The translations under genes and the position numbers were made by a program. Shown piece by piece: positions 1 through 11,900 of a stretch of 53,149 bases of DNA (the first letter of the stretch is position 1; each line of letters begins with the position of its first letter). The notes under the pieces were generated by a model. It worked only from the letters and a program-made list of their open reading frames with translations, made no database searches and was not told the DNA's origin. Source of the stretch: Spirogloea muscicola (lineage: Eukaryota > Streptophyta > Zygnematophyceae > Spirogloeales > Spirogloeaceae); NCBI GenBank assembly GCA_009602725.1, contig WELB01000026.1, positions 236,713 to 289,861 of the forward strand. The letters are read 5' to 3'.

Positions 1-3000
1 GGCCGCGCCGCGCGCCTCCTCCGGCGGCGGCGGCGGCGGTGGCGGCCCGGGAGACTCGGCGGGCCAGGCGCAGGATCATGGCTTCCCTCTGCTGGATATC
101 GTGAGCGAGCTCAGCCCTTGCCGAGCCCCGTGCAGCTGCTCCTGCTGCCGCGGTCGCCTGCCCGCCCCGCGGCATCCGCCAACGGGCGTCATCCGAGGGC
201 CTTGCAGGCCATCTTGCCATTGACACCCTGTCATTGCCAGCATGTTGGTTGACAAGAGCACTGTTCGACTCGTGGGAAACTCACGTACTACACTTAGCAC
301 ACTGCGCACTCTAAATTCTGAGACTCGTTCGGCAACATATCACAGGCGCACACTGCGTGCTGAATATCTCGATCGTAGTCTGGCCACCCAGCTGCTGCTT
401 TAGCTAAGCTTTACTTTTAGCTAAGCTTCAGTCTGGCCACCCAGCTGCCAGCTTCAGCTAAGCTTCAGCTCGGTTGGGCTTGGCCAGGCGGGGGCCTTCT
501 AACTCCGCTGCGACTCATGGCCCTGTGTGCAGCACTGGGACTGGGCGGCCGCCGAGCCTGTCGCAGGCCAGGACGCCTTCGACAACGTGGTCAAGGAGCA
601 GCTTGCTGGCTCTGGAGGATCCGCCGGCAGCCCTGCCAGAGACGCGGCTGTCCTGGACCCCGGCGGCCTCGCGAGATACGCGGCCATGCTTGGCCTGCAG
701 TCCCCCGTGTCGGAGCGCGAGGAAGCCGCGCTCGCGCTCTGGCGGCACGCCAAGGGCGGCCGGGCTTGCATCGACCAGATTGCCGCCATGCCGGGATGCC
801 TGAACCTCCTCGTGCTCCTCCTGGGGTCCGGCAGCAGCCCCCCGGCTGCGGAGGCCGCCGCCGGGCTGCTGCAGCGCGTCGCTGCGGTCGAGGATTACCG
901 GCTCGAGCTGCAGAGCGCTGGCGCCCTGGAGGAGGTCGCTGGCCTCCTCTTGCGAGGTGCGCCACCAGCGGTACAGGCCGTTGGCCCGCACTCGCCACCG
1001 TCCTAGTCATCTCTCTACAGCAAGTCCTTGATCTATAGGCAAGTGATCAGAGGTTACCGGATTGAGGTTACTGTTGTAGTGTCAGGGTCTACAGTAGCCA
1101 GTGGCGTTGAGCCCAAGAGCTCCTGGCATGTGCTTCCCCGCTTTCTCAGGTCGAAGAACAAGCATCCGGCCTCCTGGTCTCCCTGTCCACCGCCGTCTCT
1201 GAGGCTCCCCGCGTTGTGGAGCTTGGCTTGCTGCCCAAGCTCGTCGCCATGCTCGACCCGGCTCACCGCGCCATCCAGGAGGCAGCTGCCAAAGCCCTGG
1301 CCAATGTGACTCGCTGGCCAGGCGCGTGGGAGCAGGTAGCAGAGATTGGCGGTATACCCAAGCTGGTGCGTGGGCCAGAGCCTCAGCCTGTTACTGTTGA
1401 ATGCAAGTTAGTTGCTGGCACTCACTTGTAATGTGGTGACTGCTAATTTTGTATCCCATAGCCTGCACATCATTGCCCAAGTCAAAGAAGGGCTTCTTGG
1501 TATGGGCATGTCAAGACCTCATTCATTTCAGGCCTTCAAGCTCCAAGTAGCTGGTGCTTTGAACACATTGGAAGGAGAGACAATCATCTAAGCTTCATTG
1601 TGATTGTCAAAGCAGGCACAGCTCGTTCTGGAGGAGTCCACGCAAGGGCTGGCGAGACAGAGTGCCCGCAGCGCGCTGACGGAGCTCTGCAAGGTGCCCT
1701 TTCTCAGGGCCTTGATAATTGAGGAGGGGTTAGTGGTTGTGCCCCTCATTGGCGCTGACGCCTACCGATCCTTCAAGCCGCTGCTGCATGAGGCGCCGCA
1801 GCTGCCTCAGAGCGTCAAGCTGGAGAGACAGACCTTGCCAGCTGGTGAGGATGGGGACTTTGGGGCCGGCAGCCTCCTCCTGGGCCTGTCTGTCTTTGAT
1901 GAGGCGAGCCAGGTGGATGAGCAGGCGCAGCAAGAGCTTGAAGGCAAGGTGCGGCAGCAGTTCCTGGCGCGGCTTGGGATCCTGGAAAAGGCCCAGGCCA
2001 AGCAGCAAACTGCTAGCGACCAAAGCCTCAACGTGGTGATCGGCGACAGACAGCCTCAAGACGAGATGGCTGGCCCAGCAAATGGCGGCATGTCTAGTGG
2101 GGACAGGTCGTCGGACAATGTTGAGAGAGTTACGGTGATGCCACGGTTGGACGGCCTGCCTCGCCTTGTCCTCATCCTTGGCCTTGACGATGCCACTGTG
2201 GCTGGAAGGGCTGCAAGAGCAGTTGCAGAATTCGCTATGACAGAGGACAATCGGCAAGCGATGCGGAATGCTGGCGCCATACCGCACCTCGTTCGCCTCC
2301 TTGGCTCTGGAGACGAGGAAGCAACAGCAGCTGCAGCTGTTGCTCTCAGCCAGCTAGCACTCAGGTCCTTAGCCTCAAGCTTGATCACCAAACCTATAGG
2401 TTGTCAAGTATCAACGGGTCATGAATGTCTACTTGCTCATTGAATGTATCTACAGTTGCCGCTTGTGGAGCTGGAGCAGCACGTTGTACCACACGCGTAC
2501 AAGTATAGAAGCCCTCTAGAAGGTGGCTGTATACCCACATCGTCATGGAAAGAAAGTCATTGCACAAGCACAGGTTAGCACTTGGTTTCTGATGCTTCTT
2601 ACTGTGTTGGATCTTGTGATCGTCCAGCGCACCTGTCAGAGGTTCCATTTGCAGTCATGGAGCCATTCCTGCCCTGGTGGCACTGCTCATCGCGAAGAGC
2701 GCTCCAATTGGTGTCAAAGAGCAGGTTGACAGTCGTTTCCATATTGCTGATACACGGTTGACAAATGCATGCATAGAGAATTGCTTATGCTGGTGCCAAT
2801 AGATACATATGGAACATACCTGTGAGTGGTGATGAGCACATGCCAACAGACGGGTTGCATTAGTTGTTGCATCAGTTTCTAATGACATCCCGATCTTGGC
2901 ATATGAGAAGTATATAGTTCACAGAGCAGGCCCTGATGACCAGATGCCTTTTCCTTGGAATAGGTTATGGGCACCCTCTTGAGGTTGTCTGATACTGACC

Positions 3001-4549
3001 ATTATTCTGGCACAGCGGTACTGGGCACAGCACCTCAACACTCCATGCTTTGCCATCTGCTCAGGCATGTAGCTCAGCTAGGCAAAGTCTGCATGGTAGC
3101 ACGTGTCCATGGCTCCGAGACGCGGTTACCTGTAATGCGGTACAAGCTGTCTAACCAAGTCTGTGACTGGGACCTCTGTTCAGGGACAGGATGTAGGGCT
3201 TCTTGAGATGCTTAGAGCAGGTGAAGGTAGTCAGGAGGCACCAGATGAGTCTGGCAATGCGCCACAAGGCAAGCCATCTGCAATGCTTGATCCCAGGTAA
3301 ATGTGGCTGCTTTGAGCAGAGCTATACACTCAAGCCTGGCTAGGCCTTAATCTGGCCTCTAAACCACCACCAGTAGTATGCTTGCTGACTGCAAGCTTCT
3401 ATTTGACTGGATGCAGTAACTGGTTGTATCTTTCACTTAATTTGTCAGGCCTACTTCTTTCGTTCTAAGTTTACTGGCTGTCACTGTCATGGGCAGGCAG
3501 GAACTCCTGGAAGCTGGTGGACTTCCTCCTCTTTTGGAGTTGCTGCATGTTGGGAGCATGAGTCAGAAGCAGCTCGCAGCCAAGGTTCTTGTCAGTATCG
3601 CCAGTGAAAGGTCGAATTCGGATGCAATGGTGTCTGCGGGCATCATTGACGCCCTCGAGGTGGCGCTGCACCTGCAGCATGCACCAGGTGAGCAATGAGA
3701 CGTAACCCTGAAGGAAGGCTCATTAGTGAAAGTTGCATGTGCTATGAGCTGGGTCCTGGTCTACATTCAAGTACAGAGTAAAATTGCATGTGCTATCAGC
3801 TGTGTCGTGGTCTACATTCAAGTACAGAGTGAGCTTGCTGACACAGGGTTGATACTGACTGCTGGCTAGGTACAACAACTGCGGGTGAGGGCCTTGACGA
3901 AAGCCGGGAAGGTCTTCCCCTCGAGGAAAGCGAAGGAGTACCTTTGATGGAGGAGCTGTGGCAGATGCAGACCGCCTGCGGCAGGGTGGTGGAGCTGTTG
4001 GCCACCTATGTAACGGGGGATACAGCCTTTGCTCTCAGAAGCGCCGGCTTGTCTGCAGTGCTCAGGGATCTCCTTCGAGCAGAGGTGCCACTGTCGGTCA
4101 AGGAGCAGGCAGCGGCAGCGCTGCTCAAACTCGAGGACCGTCCCCCCAGCTTGGGCTTCTTCAAGGCCCCCGATGCCGGGGTGAAGAAGGAGGTGGCCAT
4201 GCTCAGCCTGCTGCCAAGCTTGGTGGAGCAGCTGAGCACAGCTCCCGCGCTGAAGTTGCGAGAGGAGGCCGTCCTCACGCTGCGGGATCTCGTGCAGAGC
4301 GGCGGTGACGATTTCGTTGCAGCCTTGGCGTCGGCTGGAGGGATTTTTCCAGTTGTGCAGCTTCTTGGCTCTAGTGAGGACAGCGTGCGCGAGGCTGCAC
4401 TGACAGTTCTCTGCAAGCTGGCCATTGTGGAGGAAAATCAGCCAGCCATCCTTGCGGCAGGCGCACCGGACGCTCTGGAACGCGTTGTGAAGCGAGGCAG
4501 GGCGGATTGGGAGCTCGCTCTCCACGTTCTCAGGCTACTACCCGTTTGA
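1..4549 (+). CDS. Armadillo (ARM) repeat protein, 5' end outside the window
   Basis: Multi-exon gene whose start lies left of the window. Supported exons are 1-100, 533-956, about 1157-1365, 1616-2364, 2655-2724, 3184-3296, 3497-3687 and 3870-4549 (stop TGA). An unresolved exon probably lies between 2725 and 3183. Most junctions keep phase; the 956/1157 junction is uncertain. Every exon encodes leucine/alanine-rich helical repeats typical of ARM solenoids, for example HGAIPALVALLIAK and EAGGLPPLLELL. Between repeats, about 1740-2010 encodes a stretch (VPLIGADAYRSFKPLL, then FGAGSLLLGLSVFDEA) that I associate with plant ARM proteins of unknown function. ARM proteins are protein-binding scaffolds, so no enzyme activity is expected. 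The first exon is glycine-rich. I cannot assign a specific role or location. Confidence 0.82.
378..483. repeat. Tandem duplication (about 53 bp) in ARM intron 1
   Basis: The 17-base block GTCTGGCCACCCAGCTG occurs at 378-394 and again at 431-447, each followed by a diverged copy of a TTAGCTAAGCTT-rich segment. Period is about 53 bp. It lies inside the intron between exon 1 (ends 100) and exon 2 (starts 533). Confidence 0.8.
3733..3830. repeat. Tandem duplication (51-bp period) in the last ARM intron
   Basis: Two copies of a 47-base unit, 3733-3779 and 3784-3830, differ at a few positions and share the 3' part CTACATTCAAGTACAGAGT. The repeat lies within the intron 3688-3869 and does not itself contain the splice acceptor that is used. 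Confidence 0.85.
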
Positions 4550-5900
4550 TATTACCTGCCGTCGGGCGTTTAGTCTCCAATGGCTGCATTGGTGAAGGTA
4601 GTCAGTCGCAAACCCAGGCATGAGCTGGTATACATACATGAGGAACTTCATGTAAGTATACCTTACTCAACTGGTGCAGAAGGCACGAACTGGCGTGGCG
4701 GTTGTGATTGCAACATTGTCAAGCTTGGCCAGAAACCATTTTTGCACCCTTCTGTGAGCTCAGAAGTGCGTTGTAGTAAAGCTTGTGCTGTGCCACAACC
4801 TGGTCAATCCTAGTCTACTATGGCAACCAGAGCTGGCTTTTCACATCATATACTTGCTGCTTAGGCTGCGGCATGCGGGGGGTAGTTGGAGATGATTGTG
4901 AATGTAGCTGGACGATGCAGGCGCAACCAAAGCATGATGGGTGATAGTTAGTCTGGAGTTTTGAGGGAGCAGCAGTGAGCCGCAGAGCGATGGTGTCTTG
5001 TAGTGATACACTTCTTTGCCATATATGCCAGGACGAGTCAGTCAGGCAGAAGTTGAGAATGCAAAAGACAACGGGGGGCTTGCCACCGGGTGGATATTCC
5101 AGTGGTGGGCCGAAGCACAGGAGTGAGCACTCCTCCATTTCCAAGAGCAGGCGCAGTGGCTGGCTGTCCAGCTCAACATAGCTTTGCTTGAGGCCACAGA
5201 TAATGGGGTAGATTACCTACTCCGTGCAGTAAGAAACAATTGACATCCTAAAAGCCCTGAGCATTGCATGAGCTGTAATCACTTGCATTGGCCTTCTGTC
5301 CTCGAACTCCATCATGCTGACACCTCTCCGCCCCAGCATTGCTTGGAATGCTTGAGAGGGGCTGGCTGCCTGTATTCAGCGTCCTCCACCGTGCTGGAGA
5401 AGTGCCACTCTTCGAAATTTGCAGCTTAGAAATCTCACCACATTGGTCCGTCGCATTATGGACAGGGTCAGGCAGGCTCGGGTCTGCTCATGGCAGCCAC
5501 TCCCATGAACTGCCAGTCCACAGCCATCTTCCATGTTAACACTACCCATTAAGAGGCAGGCCGCTGCAACCTTCCAAACGTGACCCTAGTCTGCTCCAGG
5601 CTCTCGGGCTGGCCACTTTTCCAGCCACCCGCCTGCTCTAGTAGAGCGCCTTGCCTTCGGCTGTCATTGACGCCAGCGCAGGTGTCTGGTCGCTGCTGCT
5701 CAGCCTGCTGAGCAAAGTGGGCTGGCGGCGCCGCCCTGCCCATTACCTCACACCTGCACTGTGCCTTCTCCTCCGAGCTCGGCCGGCCGCTCGCAGCCGC
5801 TGCCCCTCCTTGGGGAGGCTTCGCCGTCACGGCGTCCATGGCGGGCCACACCAAGCACCACAACGAATAGCTCTCGTAGGGGCGCGGGCTGCGAAGCGCT
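4550..5900. other. Intergenic region after the ARM gene
   Basis: No exon with a recognisable product on either strand. Short open frames occur but show no conserved motif and no phase-consistent splicing. The stretch must hold the ARM 3' UTR and probably the promoter and 5' UTR of the weak gene that follows. A short frame starting ATGGCGGGCCACACC near 5838 ends after ten codons and could be an upstream ORF. Confidence 0.5.
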
Positions 5901-5917
5901 ACTGACAGAAGACGAAG

Positions 5918-7119
5918 ATGGACAAGGTAGGGAGTACGGGTGGAGGTGGTGGGCTCTGCATCTACGGTTTTGGTTTCGGGATTGGTGTGCGGTTTTTAAT
6001 TATTAGAAAAGCTCCGCTGCTGGTTGTCAAACAGTTTCTCGTACTTCAGATCTCCGAGAAGTTCAGGTTGCAGGAGAAAGGGCTCGCCTATGGAGGATAG
6101 GGGCTGGAAAAGCCAGCCCAAGAAAGAAGGAACAAAGTTCGAGAAGGGGGCCAGGGGAAGCGCTAAGAAAGCAAGCACAACAAGAACCAAAGCAGCTACG
6201 TATTACTCGGTAACCCCTGCTAAGCAGCCTCAGGTCAGAGAAGCTAGGCTCCTGGAAGTGGGTCCCTTGGCCAGAGCCAGAGGCAGCAGCGAGGGCTCTG
6301 CGGGCACGCAGGTGCAGCGCGCGGGGCATAGACCTCTGCAGCGAGACGGCCAAGCGCATCCGGTACACCTGCGCTAGCGACCCGGCTGCGGGAAAGTCCA
6401 CTGGCTCCCCCATGGAAGCGGCGGACGATGGCGTGGCGGGCGAGCTGGTTGAGCAGCTCGAGCCACCGAGCGCCCGACGTTCGGGTTGCCAAGTCATCGC
6501 CGGCCCTCCGGATCGGTCCAAGAGCCCCGCTTTCCGCAAGGAAGACACGTGCGCCGGCAGCCGCGCCCGCAGCGCACCCAGGCCGCAACAGAAGCCTGTC
6601 GGGACCTGCCGACCTGGCGCTGCACGTGGGCCTCCGGCCGCGCAGACCGGCGGCTTGGGCCTCCCGCCAGCTGGCTCCGTGGCCCGTCGGGCGCACGTGC
6701 GAGCGGATGCCCCCGCCTTCCGCGCTCTTCGGCGCCGATCCCGCGGGGCTCCCGCCAAAAGCGGACCCGCCATCCCGCCAAAGGGGGGCCCCCCGCCCCG
6801 CGCCACCTCCCTCCTCTCCCGCCAAAAGCGGCCCCCGCCCCGCGCCACCTCCCTCCACTCCGCCGAAGCCCGCCGCCCCCCTCCCAGCCTGGCCGCGAGG
6901 GCCCCACCCCCAAAGGCCTCGAGCTTGCCAGCGTGGGCCGCCCTCACCTCCCCCCCCTCCTCCCCGCCTGCAGCCCCCGGCTGCGCAGCAGCTCCGTCCT
7001 CCTCCTCCCCGCCTCCCTTTCCCAGCTCCTCCCCCTCTCGAGAGCCCCCTTGCTGCCTGGCCACTCCCGGCAGGCAGCTCCCGCAGCTCCGCCCGCAGCC
7101 TTCGCCGCCGCTGCCGCCG

Positions 7120-7154
<35 letters not shown>

Positions 7155-8918
7155 GAAGTCTCGCAAGACCGCCGCCTCACACCGCCTGCCGGCTCCGGAC
7201 GATGCGCCGCCGCCGCTGCCGCCGCTGCCGCTGCGGCCACCGGGCTTGCCGGGCCTGGAGATGCGCATGACGGGCCCGCCGCTCGGCGGGGAGCTGACGA
7301 CGTCCGCTGCGCCGGCCTCCCACCGAGACCCGGCCGCCGCAGCGGCCGCGCTCGCAGGGCCGCCGCCGCCGGCGAGGCATGCCCGTGCAGCTGAGCCGTC
7401 GACCCGGCTCTCGATTCTGTCAGCCAGTGTTGTGGCGAACGACGGCGCGCGGCTTTCAACGACGTCTTCGGAGAGCCCAATCTCCATCGCCACTGCCCAC
7501 GATCCCGGCAGCGATGGGCGCCGCAGCTTGGTCCCGTCCCTCCTGGGGGGCCTGCACGTCGTCTCGGCGGTGCCGTCCATCGTGGTGACCAGCCGCAGCA
7601 GCGGCATGGCGGCGGCGCAGTCCAAGCGCGTGTGCATCGACTACCGGCTCGTTGTTGTCGCGAGGGCCAAGGACTGAGCTGTCGGCCTGTGACGCACAAG
7701 CAAGGCCTGCATTCACCTCCTCGGGCACAGAGTCTGGCGAGGCATCATCCCGAGGACGAGCAGTGCAAGGCTTTACGCAGGCTGCTGCTGCTGCTGCTGC
7801 TGCAGAATCTCGAGGAGGTTTGGAATACCCTCGATTGAGGTCTCACCAGCTTCTTCATGAGGTTGCAGCAGCCACTGACTTTAGACTTTTTTCGTTTAGT
7901 CACAGTCTCCATACCCAGGTTGCAACAGGATGCATTTACATGTTGACTGGTATATAACTCCAACACTTGCAACTAGAAAAGATGTTAACACATGTATGGG
8001 TGCATGTAGACTTGCTGGCAGTATTGGTACATGAGATAGGCGACAAATGTCCATCGTATACTAGGCGCGTGTATTCGTGAGCCTGCTAACCTCACTCCCC
8101 GACTGTTCTCCAATAGTATGTCAATAGCAACTCAAGGTCTTGATCTGTTCTTACTGCTGGGGTACCCTGAGTGAGTCAGCACCAAGCAAGACTTCCCAGC
8201 AGTCTGCTCTGTACCGATTTAGTGGTGGCAGTGACGAGATAGGAGTGGGTAGAGAAGCACAAGAGTTGGTTCTTCTATGTATTGGCGGGTTACCTACTCT
8301 CAAAGCGGCTCCACTTGCCTCAGAGCGGCTCTACTTGCAAGCAACCCAATCGGCTGTGAACACATCAGATCTAGAATCACTCTTGCAGGGGGTGGCAATT
8401 ACTGAATCAAAGCATGTTGGGGTCCTCAATCACTCTTAGCTACTTCCTCATATTCTCCTGAACAGGCTGCAGATTGGGGCAGCCTTGTTTTCGTGTGTAG
8501 TAATCGTGAACGAGCTCTAATACCCAAGAAGCTTCCAATCATTCCCAAAACCTGCGAGCAGAGAAGAACTCTCGGTGTGGATGTGCTTGCCGATGGTTTT
8601 CCAAGGCTGCTCGGATCTCCTTCGCCTGCCAAGCAGATGACTGAAAGTGTGATCAGGTCCTTCAAAAGGGCACCTCGAGATGATAGAAGGCATCTGCCAA
8701 AGGTTGCCAGAATTGGCTATGACCACAATACTGACTGCAGGTTGTTCAACAGTGCAATTACACAGCCACTACTTACGAAGATGCAACCATTCCTCAGACA
8801 CCCAACTTGCCCCACAAGCAAGTACCATGTCTCTCTGGAGGTCTACAAGACACTGTCTAACATGGAGGTCTACAAGACACTGTCTAACACAGTATGCATG
8901 GCCACTTTGACTGCTTGA
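5918..8918 (+). CDS. Unidentified proline/serine/arginine-rich protein (weak gene model)
   Basis: A possible model joins MDK (about 5918-5926) to ISEKF (about 6052-6067) and then, through a CTCTGCAG acceptor near 6330, to a long open frame ending at 7677. That frame starts SETAKRIRYTCASDP and becomes strongly proline-rich, with an uninterrupted run of about 11 prolines near 7118-7152. Further downstream, about 8170-8391 and 8467-8700 look coding and join in phase 0 (DLESLLQG to AADWGSLVF); the frame then stays open to 8918. I recognise no domain. GC-rich DNA here is open on both strands, so an antisense frame at 6063-7637 competes. A cytoskeletal or cell-wall type proline-rich protein is conceivable, but function is unknown and the exon set is tentative. 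Confidence 0.3.
6766..7152. repeat. GC-rich low-complexity block with CCGCCAAAAGCGG-type repeats and (CCG)n
   Basis: Related units built on CCCGCCAAAAGCGG followed by CCCCGCGCCACCTCCCTCC recur between 6766 and 6875, then C-rich sequence leads to an uninterrupted CCG/CGC run near 7118-7152. It encodes proline-rich sequence on the plus strand and glycine/alanine-rich sequence on the minus strand, which is why both strands appear open. Confidence 0.7.
8836..8889. repeat. Perfect 27-bp tandem duplication
   Basis: The 27-base unit at 8836-8862 is repeated exactly at 8863-8889. In the plus-strand open frame this duplicates MEVYKTLSN-type residues. A perfect direct duplication suggests recent slippage or a repair event. 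Confidence 0.9.
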
Positions 8919-11900
8919 GGACAAGCTCCAGTAGCCTTACAAACACCCAGACACTGCAACACGGGCAGCATGTGCATGCTGTGGGCAACTCTAGATTGCG
9001 AAGATGCAGAAAACGTACATCAAGGCGACCGTCGTGGTCTGTGTCGAGCATCCTGAACACAAGGTCCAGCTCCCTCTGCAATACCCAGTAATTCTATGTT
9101 TGATGCATGCCTGAGAAGCCAGCTTAAGTACAGCCACACAAGAATAGACATGGCATGTGCTTGTTTGCTCTAGAAGAACGTGGCCACCTCACCTTGCGGA
9201 CGTTCTTGGCAGATGGGTGAGCCTTGCACAGGAGAAGGAAGTCGTCCTTTTTCACTATTCCATCTGCAGATTCCAAGGTAGTAATGATCCACGCATAGTT
9301 CATTTTAAGCGTTAATGTTATGCAGCCCTACTAGATATGTACATTGCCAGTCAGCGGTGCATATAAAGCGGAGTGCACACAAAGGACCAGCTCCTGTTGG
9401 CCAAGTCTTGATCAAGCAACAACTGAAACATGGCCTAGCTTTGCAGGATCACAATAAGGACTGTCAAACCATGGCCCACCTCGGCTAGCTACGGCCTGGA
9501 CTATATCGTCAATGTCGTCCATATGCTGAAGAAGGTCCCGAAGCGCTGCTTGGTCCTGCAAGTGTGGCTAGGACTCATGACGTCAGACAAGCTGGACTTG
9601 TCACCAGGCACCGTGATGTAGCAAGATCATACAAATACGCATGGTACCCGGCTTTCGACCAAACAGATGTATGGTCAATCAGTACGCAGAGACAAGACAA
9701 GAGAAGAGGCCTACTTGGGCACGTCTCCTGTCAGCCGTGCTCGGTCGAATCTGGAAGAAGTAGATGAAGATTGCAAGTATTGCGACTGAGGACAGCGCAG
9801 TGCTCCCTACCACATAAGCAAAAAAGTGCGGGTGGTCCTCCACCCCACTGAGATTGCGCCACATGACAGCGTTTAGTGAGGTTGCTTGGAGATAAGCCCT
9901 GACTGAGGCTGCCTGCCACTTGAAGCATAGATTTTCAGCCCACCTTGCCATGGCAGATGACTTGCCAACGAGAAGCAGCTTCGCAGTGAGACTCACTTGG
10001 GAATGTTCATGCCAAAGAAGGCAGCTGGTACAGTTGCCCTGCGCCCACATCAAACAAGGGCGATGCCGACTATTGGGTCTGATCCATTGCTTGCCACAGG
10101 TTTTAAATTTGTGAATTAACATGCTTGTCCATCTGTCATCGGCCTGAGACAAGTAAACTTTATGAAGGGTCATAAACTTCGAATGCAAGGAAGACTGTGA
10201 CTGTCAGCTTGCCGCATATTTGTATATCGCGGTCCATATCACGAGGAACTTTTGGGCATTGCAAGATTACAATTGTTGACAGGAGTTCAAGAGACTGTGA
10301 GGTGGTCTCACGAGGTCAGGCAGAGAGTAGCAATGGACGTGAAAAGGTTGATCCGAATGATGCGGTTGCGCGTCGTGTCCAGCCCTAGCTCCCACACCTG
10401 CCCGGACACCCAGGTCAGCAGCTTGTAAGCAGGCCGATACGCATCAACCTCCACAGTAACGCCTTCGTGCTAGACAAAATCAAGTACTAGTCAAAACAAA
10501 TGCACGTGCGTTCATCTGCAACGTGCTCAGGATCTGGGCTTTCACAAGCCAACAGACCTCTTGTGCCGCTTCCATGTTGGTACGAAGCTCCGAGAGTGCA
10601 CCCCCTACATCTTGCAGCTGGCACAAGCGATGCGAGCATGCCACAAGCTAGGTGGGTTTAAAGTTGGTGGAGAGGTTGGGAAGACTGAGCTGCCAGATGC
10701 AAGTCAGCAGCAGCAGGCCCCACGCCTGAATTAAAAGCTCAGTCTTGGTGGGCTTCCGAACAATTCCTCAGAAGCCAATTCTGCAAGTCCCAAAGATCCT
10801 CTGCCATGATCATGCTGAAAATTTCTATCCTTGCCTGGTACCTCGTTAGTGTAAGAGATGAGCATGTCCACTGTGGCTGCCTTAGCCTTGTGTTGCCGTT
10901 CCTCTACTGCCTGGGAGCCATTTCTGCGTCCTGCATCAAGACCATGGACAGCAGTGTGCCACGAGCTGGTGACAAGGAGCTCTGATGAGCTCGTCCATTG
11001 GTGGCAGCCTCATTGGTCAAATAGCATGCCATTAATGATTTGCATGCTATATCGTAGATACGTTGTGATTGTGTTGCAGCCTTGACTTACATTGTAGTCT
11101 AAGACGAGATGATCTGACTTGAGACCAAACAACCGACCCATTGTCACTCACAAATGCCAAAGCCACCAGACTAGCCCAGTGACTGCCAACATTCTATGAG
11201 GCACTCACTGTGCCCGCCAGAATTCGCGCCGAGATCATAATATGCCGAGTCGCCGACTGCCTCGGGCCAAGACTGCGGGGAGGACCCGTCGCACAGGAGC
11301 CCAAGCATGTCGTCATTGCCGAGCACCTGTGCAGAGCACAGCACCTCGAAATCGTCAGACAAGGTGAACACAATAACTCCATGCTGTACTTCCGTCTTGT
11401 ACACCAGCAAGTGTAGATCACCCAGAGCACATAATACCAACTATTGTTGAGAGAACGGACGTGCATAGCAGAAAGGCCGAGTGCCAAGACAGGGAGCTCG
11501 ACGAAATCACCTCCTCAATAGCACTGTGACTTTCTCGCACGTCATTTTCAAGGCTCGTAAGAGCTCCCTTTAGTGGCAGCAGGCGGTGCAAGCTTCGCCA
11601 TGACAAATCCCACCCTGATTGTCAGCCGTGCTGAAAATATATATGAATCGCCCAGCAGCTCGCCTCACAAAAGAGTAAGTTCCATTGCACAATCGATCTC
11701 AAGAATATCCACATGATGGATATTCAGAGCAGCCCATTATTGAGCATCACGCAAGCCCGTACCCCGCCAAGCTCACGTCCTCCGTAAGGTCCTCCAGCAT
11801 CCGTTCCACGACCATCCGCAGCCTTCTCTGAGCAGGAGGGAATAGAAGTGAAAATGGCAGCAGAATCTTTACAAAATAAGTCCTCAAACACAAAAATGAG

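Noticed and set aside
6063-7637. 524-residue glycine/alanine-rich open frame on the minus strand
   Set aside because: Generated by GC-rich, CCG-repeat DNA that is open on both strands; no conserved domain, and composition changes follow the repeat.
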